Source: Paracoccaceae bacterium (GTDB lineage: Bacteria > Pseudomonadota > Alphaproteobacteria > Rhodobacterales > Rhodobacteraceae). From it: 39,039 bases of DNA. Below the pieces are notes generated by a model. It searched no databases. It saw only the letters and a list, made by a program, of their open reading frames with translations, and was not told the origin of the DNA. The stretch is taken from NCBI GenBank assembly GCA_029246285.1, contig JAQWNW010000019.1:1-39039 (forward strand). Direction: 5' to 3'. Within the stretch, counting starts at the first letter, position 1, and every line of letters starts with the position of its first letter. The position numbers and the translations under genes were made by a program. Positions 35,813 to 39,039 of this stretch are shown piece by piece.

Positions 35813-36438
35813 TAGGCCTGCCATTACTTAATGTTTCACGTGAAACAGAGGAGGCCTTACTTGATTTTAAAAACTTAGTTATTGAGTGGAATCCAACCAT
35901 TAATCTTGTTTCCAAAAGCAGCATTTCAGACTTGTGGGATCGGCATATAGTGGATTCCGCCCAAATTTTTATGACCTTCTTACCAAAAGATGGCTTGTGG
36001 GTAGATTTCGGGACTGGAGGAGGCTTTCCTGGGCTTGTTTTAGCCATCTTGGGAAGGCAGTTATGTCCAGAATTGCGATTTTCGCTTGTTGAGAGTGATA
36101 GAAGAAAGTGCAGTTTTTTAAAAAAGGTGTCCCGGGATTTGGCTTTAACGGTGGATATAAAGAATTCAAGAGTGGAAAGTGTTGATTTGAAAAAAGCCGA
36201 TTATGTAAGTGCCAGGGCCGTTTGTCAGTTAAATGATTTGTTTTTTCTGATAGAGAATATTGTTTCACGTGAAACAAAATGTTTTTTTTTAAAGGGTGGA
36301 ACATACAAGAAAGAGGTTGCTAATGCTCAAAAAAACTGGGACTTTAATTTAAGCATGGTAAATAGTGTGACGTCGGAGGATGGAAGGCTTCTTATTTTGA
36401 GTGGGTTGGAGAGAGTTGTTGGGAAAAGAAACTGTTAA
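35809..36438 (+). CDS. rsmG: 16S rRNA (guanine527-N7)-methyltransferase RsmG
   Basis: Methylates N7 of G527 in 16S rRNA using S-adenosylmethionine. The SAM motif [11 protein letters not shown] is at residues 65-75, preceded by [10 protein letters not shown] and followed by [14 protein letters not shown]. It has 209 residues. The start is TTG 35809, which overlaps the mnmG stop and has AAGGAAGG about eight bases upstream; no ATG or GTG in this frame serves better. Two perfect parS sites lie inside it and encode VSRET both times (residues 9-13 and 152-156). The first precedes the fold core; the second lies in a loop near the C-terminus. Confidence 0.96.
   Translation: MIGLPLLNVSRETEEALLDFKNLVIEWNPTINLVSKSSISDLWDRHIVDSAQIFMTFLPKDGLWVDFGTGGGFPGLVLAILGRQLCPELRFSLVESDRRKCSFLKKVSRDLALTVDIKNSRVESVDLKKADYVSARAVCQLNDLFFLIENIVSRETKCFFLKGGTYKKEVANAQKNWDFNLSMVNSVTSEDGRLLILSGLERVVGKRNC
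35832..35847. promoter_or_regulatory. parS centromere site 1
   Basis: A perfect copy of the 16-bp palindrome TGTTTCACGTGAAACA, the ParB-binding site of most bacterial chromosomes. It lies in the first codons of rsmG and encodes VSRET, so it also serves as coding sequence. Confidence 0.97.
36261..36276. promoter_or_regulatory. parS centromere site 2
   Basis: A second perfect TGTTTCACGTGAAACA, 429 bases from the first and in the same codon phase, again reading VSRET, near the 3' end of rsmG. Two close sites upstream of parAB fit a ParB loading zone. Confidence 0.97.
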
Positions 36439-37225
36439 GCCGCCAAAAGTAGTAACTGTTGTAAACCAAAAAGGAGGTGTTGGTAAAACCACAACAGCCA
36501 TTAATTTAGCCTCAAGCTTGGTGAGCTTAGGGAAGAAGGTTGTATTGGTTGATTTTGATCCACAAGGAAATGCATCGACTGGTTTGGGTGTTGGTTTAGA
36601 AGACAGAACCCTTACATCTTATGATGTTTTGGTTGATAAATGTCCGCTGAAAGATGCTTTGGTGTCTTGTCGGCAAGAGGGTTTGTGGATTGTTCCTTCA
36701 AATTCTGACTTGAGTTCAGCCGATCTCACGTTGGCTGGTGGTAAAGAAAAAGTTACGGCGTTTAGCTCTTCACTTGCAGAGTTTCTATCTGATCCTAAAG
36801 AAGCAGATTATATTTTTGTGGACTGCCCACCGTCTCTTAACCTATTGACTATAAATGCTTTGGTTGCATCAGATTCGGCCCTTGTTCCTCTTCAACCAGA
36901 GTTTTTTGCGTTAGAGGGGCTTTCTCAATTATTGTTAACTATTCGTGATATTAGGAAAGTTGCAAATGAAAGTTTGCGGTTAGAGGGTGTGGTGTTAACA
37001 ATGTATGACCGTCGAAACAATTTAACTGGGCAGGTTGAAGAGGATGCTCGTAAAAACCTTGGTCAATTAGTGTTTGAAACGGTAATACCCAGAAATGTAA
37101 AATTAAGCGAAGCGCCTTCTTATGGTGAACCTATATTGAGCTACTCACCGAGCAGTTCAGGAAATAAAGCGTATATGATGCTAGCGGAAGAATTCTTGAA
37201 AAGGCAGGGGGGGTTAAGTGACTGA
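36401..37225 (+). CDS. parA: Chromosome partitioning ATPase ParA
   Basis: Walker-type ATPase that positions the ParB-parS complex. The deviant Walker A KGGVGKTT is at residues 24-31, the A' box is VLVDFDPQGNAS, and Walker B YIFVDCPPSLN. The C-terminal PRNVKLSEAPSYGEPI is characteristic of the Soj/ParA group. It has about 275 residues. The start is uncertain: GTG 36401 overlaps rsmG by 38 bases, while TTG codons at 36416 and 36419 sit close behind GGAGAGAG and give a start a few residues before the first strand. It overlaps parB by eight bases. Confidence 0.96.
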   Translation: MGWRELLGKETVKPPKVVTVVNQKGGVGKTTTAINLASSLVSLGKKVVLVDFDPQGNASTGLGVGLEDRTLTSYDVLVDKCPLKDALVSCRQEGLWIVPSNSDLSSADLTLAGGKEKVTAFSSSLAEFLSDPKEADYIFVDCPPSLNLLTINALVASDSALVPLQPEFFALEGLSQLLLTIRDIRKVANESLRLEGVVLTMYDRRNNLTGQVEEDARKNLGQLVFETVIPRNVKLSEAPSYGEPILSYSPSSSGNKAYMMLAEEFLKRQGGLSD

Positions 37226-38099
37226 TAAAAATACAAGCCGAAAAGTATTGGGACGGGGTTTGTCGGCTTTAATGGCGGACATCGAGCCCGCCAAAACAAC
37301 CAAAACGTCCGACGTTGCTAAGGGGATGATGTCTGTTCCTATCGATAGTATTGAGCCCAATCCAGATCAACCCCGAAAGAAGTTTTTGAAAGATGACCTT
37401 GATGATCTGGCTGGGTCTATTGTTGAAAAAGGAATTATTCAACCTCTGATTGTTAGAAAGACAGATAATAAAAACAATACTTATCAGATAGTTGCTGGTG
37501 AACGACGGTGGAGAGCTGCTCAAATTGCCAGGATACACAGTATTCCGGTAATCGTACGAGAGTTTAATGATTTGGAGGTTTTAGAGGTAGCAATTATAGA
37601 AAACATTCAACGCTCTGACTTAAACCCCATTGATGAAGCAAGGGGATATCAACAATTGATGTCTCGTTTCAGCCATACTCAGGAAAAACTATCAAAGGTG
37701 TTAGGGAAAAGCCGAAGTCACATAGCTAATTTACTACGGCTTTTGACATTACCGGAGGATGTCCAAAGAATGTTGAGTGATGATATTATTTCCATAGGTC
37801 ATGCACGGGCATTAATAACTCGAAATGATGCATCGTTGTTGGCCAGAGAGGTTGTAAGAAGGAACTTATCAGTAAGAGAGGTTGAGAGGTTAGCAAAACT
37901 TGATTTTAAAAATAAAATCAACAAACGTGTCCGTAAATCTAAAGATGCTGACACGAGGACAATGGAGGCAGATCTGAAAGCAGCAACCGGGTTGAAATTT
38001 GATATCCAGCATGATGATAAAACAGGAAAGGGCCTTGTTAATATAAAATATAATAATTTAGATCAACTAGACGATGTGGTATCAAAACTTATGAAATAA
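37218..38099 (+). CDS. parB: Chromosome partitioning protein ParB
   Basis: CTP-dependent DNA clamp that loads at parS and spreads. The N-terminal part carries the ParA-contact segment (RKVLGRGLSALM), the CTP-binding box GERRWRAAQIA (with IEPNPDQPRKKF before it) and IENIQRSDLNPIDEA. The helix-turn-helix is around KVLGKSRSHIANLLRLLTLP. The C-terminal dimerisation domain ends the protein; total 293 residues. The start is GTG 37218, four bases after a G-rich ribosome site. It is the last gene of the rightward block and converges with hemW. Confidence 0.97.
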   Translation: MTDKNTSRKVLGRGLSALMADIEPAKTTKTSDVAKGMMSVPIDSIEPNPDQPRKKFLKDDLDDLAGSIVEKGIIQPLIVRKTDNKNNTYQIVAGERRWRAAQIARIHSIPVIVREFNDLEVLEVAIIENIQRSDLNPIDEARGYQQLMSRFSHTQEKLSKVLGKSRSHIANLLRLLTLPEDVQRMLSDDIISIGHARALITRNDASLLAREVVRRNLSVREVERLAKLDFKNKINKRVRKSKDADTRTMEADLKAATGLKFDIQHDDKTGKGLVNIKYNNLDQLDDVVSKLMK

Positions 38100-38130
38100 A
38101 TATTCAATTAATATATTAATGGTTATAATA

Positions 38131-39039
38131 TTAATCTGATAATATGTTTAAAATCAAGCTATTAAGAACGACTCTTCCTTGATTTGTTGCTCTAATGAAA
38201 TTATTTTCCACGATAATTAGATTGTCATTTATTAAAAAATTTAAAGTTTTTTGATTTAGCTTTTTTCCTGATAGGCGGAAGTATCTATCTTTTGAGAACC
38301 CTGAATTTAATCTTAACCCCATCATTACCATCTCATCAGCCTGATCTTTTCCGTTAATAGGTGTTCTAATGGATTCCCCAGCATTATTCTGTGCGGTTTT
38401 TTGCCATTTAATCGGGTTGTAGTAGTTTTGGGTTGCAAATCTACCTGTTTGAGTTGTGATTCTACCATGTGCACCAGGTCCAACGCCAAGATAATCCCCG
38501 TAATTCCAATAAATCTTATTGTGAACACTTTCATGATTTTTTCTTGAGTAATTTGATACTTCGTAAGGGTTAAGCCCAACATTATGGCAGAGATTATTTG
38601 TTAAATGATACAGATCTCCACCTAGGTTTTCATCTGGAAGGCCGGATAATTTGCCTCTTTTTCTAAGGCTACCAAATGTTGTATTAGGCTCAATAGTAAG
38701 CTGGTAAAGAGAAAGATGGTCAGGTTCCAAGCTTAAAGCTTTTTTAAGTTCTAATTCCCAGTCTTGTAGCTTTTGATCTTGTCGGGCGTAAATTAGGTCA
38801 AAACTTACTTTATCAAAAGTATCTTTGCCAATTGTTATAGCATTAAGAGCATCATGGACAGAGTGAAGTCTACCTAATTTTTTTAAGTCTTTGTTGTTTA
38901 GCGCTTGAACACCGATTGAAACCCTGTTGACACCGGCTGCCTTAAACTCTGCAAATTTTTTGGCTTCTACGGATGAGGGGTTTGCTTCTAGGGTGATTTC
39001 AACTGTATCTTCAAACCCCCATAATTTTGAAATATGGTT
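38131..39039 (-). CDS. hemW: HemW radical SAM protein (5' part outside window)
   Basis: Haem chaperone related to oxygen-independent coproporphyrinogen oxidase. The frame is open from the window edge to its stop at 38131, giving about 302 residues of the C-terminal part; the first visible codons read NHISKLWGF. Family motifs: EANPSSVEAKKF, AGVNRVSIGVQALN, LGRLHS, SFDLIYARQDQ, HLSLYQLTIEPNT, YEVSNYSR and YLGVGPGAHGR. The radical SAM CxxxCxxC cluster lies outside the window. An internal ATG at 38730 is not the start. hemW next to parB is common in Rhodobacterales-type genomes, from memory. Confidence 0.95.
   Translation of the reverse strand, partial: NHISKLWGFEDTVEITLEANPSSVEAKKFAEFKAAGVNRVSIGVQALNNKDLKKLGRLHSVHDALNAITIGKDTFDKVSFDLIYARQDQKLQDWELELKKALSLEPDHLSLYQLTIEPNTTFGSLRKRGKLSGLPDENLGGDLYHLTNNLCHNVGLNPYEVSNYSRKNHESVHNKIYWNYGDYLGVGPGAHGRITTQTGRFATQNYYNPIKWQKTAQNNAGESIRTPINGKDQADEMVMMGLRLNSGFSKDRYFRLSGKKLNQKTLNFLINDNLIIVENNFIRATNQGRVVLNSLILNILSD

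Overview
The window is a low-GC (AT-rich) stretch of an alphaproteobacterial chromosome that almost certainly spans the replication origin region. The marker gene orders are typical of Alphaproteobacteria: rho-mnmE-mnmG-rsmG-parA-parB-hemW, maf-aroE-coaE-dnaQ, secB/fxsA/tim44, rnd-kdsD-lptC-lptA-lptB-ptsN, hslV-hslU and DUF3576-leuS-lptE-holA. A TakP-like TRAP transporter, dense packing (many stop/start overlaps) and low GC suggest a streamlined marine lineage, perhaps near Rhodobacterales. That placement is inference; no rRNA is present to confirm it.

Layout. 1-5032 (+): end of a DUF3576 gene, leuS, lptE, holA and a glutathione S-transferase. 5051-8272 (-): pmbA/tldE, a cysQ/inositol-monophosphatase-family gene and zapE. 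8425-11055 (+): a glycine amidinotransferase-like enzyme, a short-chain dehydrogenase and a crotonase-fold protein that lacks both catalytic glutamates. 11057-11776 (-): a class I glutamine amidotransferase. 12000-16850 (+): a three-gene TRAP transporter whose small permease has an extra N-terminal membrane module and whose large permease carries a ~320-residue charged, helical C-terminal extension. 16932-21066 (+): a short RNase D, then the Kdo and LPS-export genes kdsD-lptCAB and ptsN. 21068-21868 (-): a KdsB-family cytidylyltransferase. 22141-25274 (+): hslVU and an MFS transporter. 25271-26501 (-): Smr and Tim44-like proteins. 26614-27559 (+): fxsA and secB. 27556-30290 (-): dnaQ, coaE, aroE and maf. 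30291-30633: very AT-rich gene-free DNA with DnaA boxes, the probable oriC. 30634-31161 (-): hemG. 31337-38099 (+): rho, mnmE, mnmG, rsmG, parA and parB. 38131-39039 (-): hemW, cut by the window edge.

How it fits together. Two perfect 16-bp parS sites lie inside rsmG, just before parAB and about 5.5 kb from the candidate origin, so the right side is an oriC/parABS segregation module. Base composition changes at the same place: sampled + strand genes right of the origin are strongly G over C, while sampled genes to the left are not. The left part combines envelope biogenesis (lptE, kdsD, lptCAB, kdsB), proteostasis (hslVU, secB, zapE, pmbA) and one accessory region (about 8.4-16.9 kb) with an amidinotransferase and a solute transporter.

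I found no CRISPR array, insertion sequence, prophage, rRNA or tRNA. The most unusual points are: a gammaproteobacterial-type hemG beside the origin; duplicated parS sites embedded as the same VSRET peptide in rsmG; the coiled-coil-tailed DctM; the creatine-type amidinotransferase; and the crotonase without catalytic glutamates.
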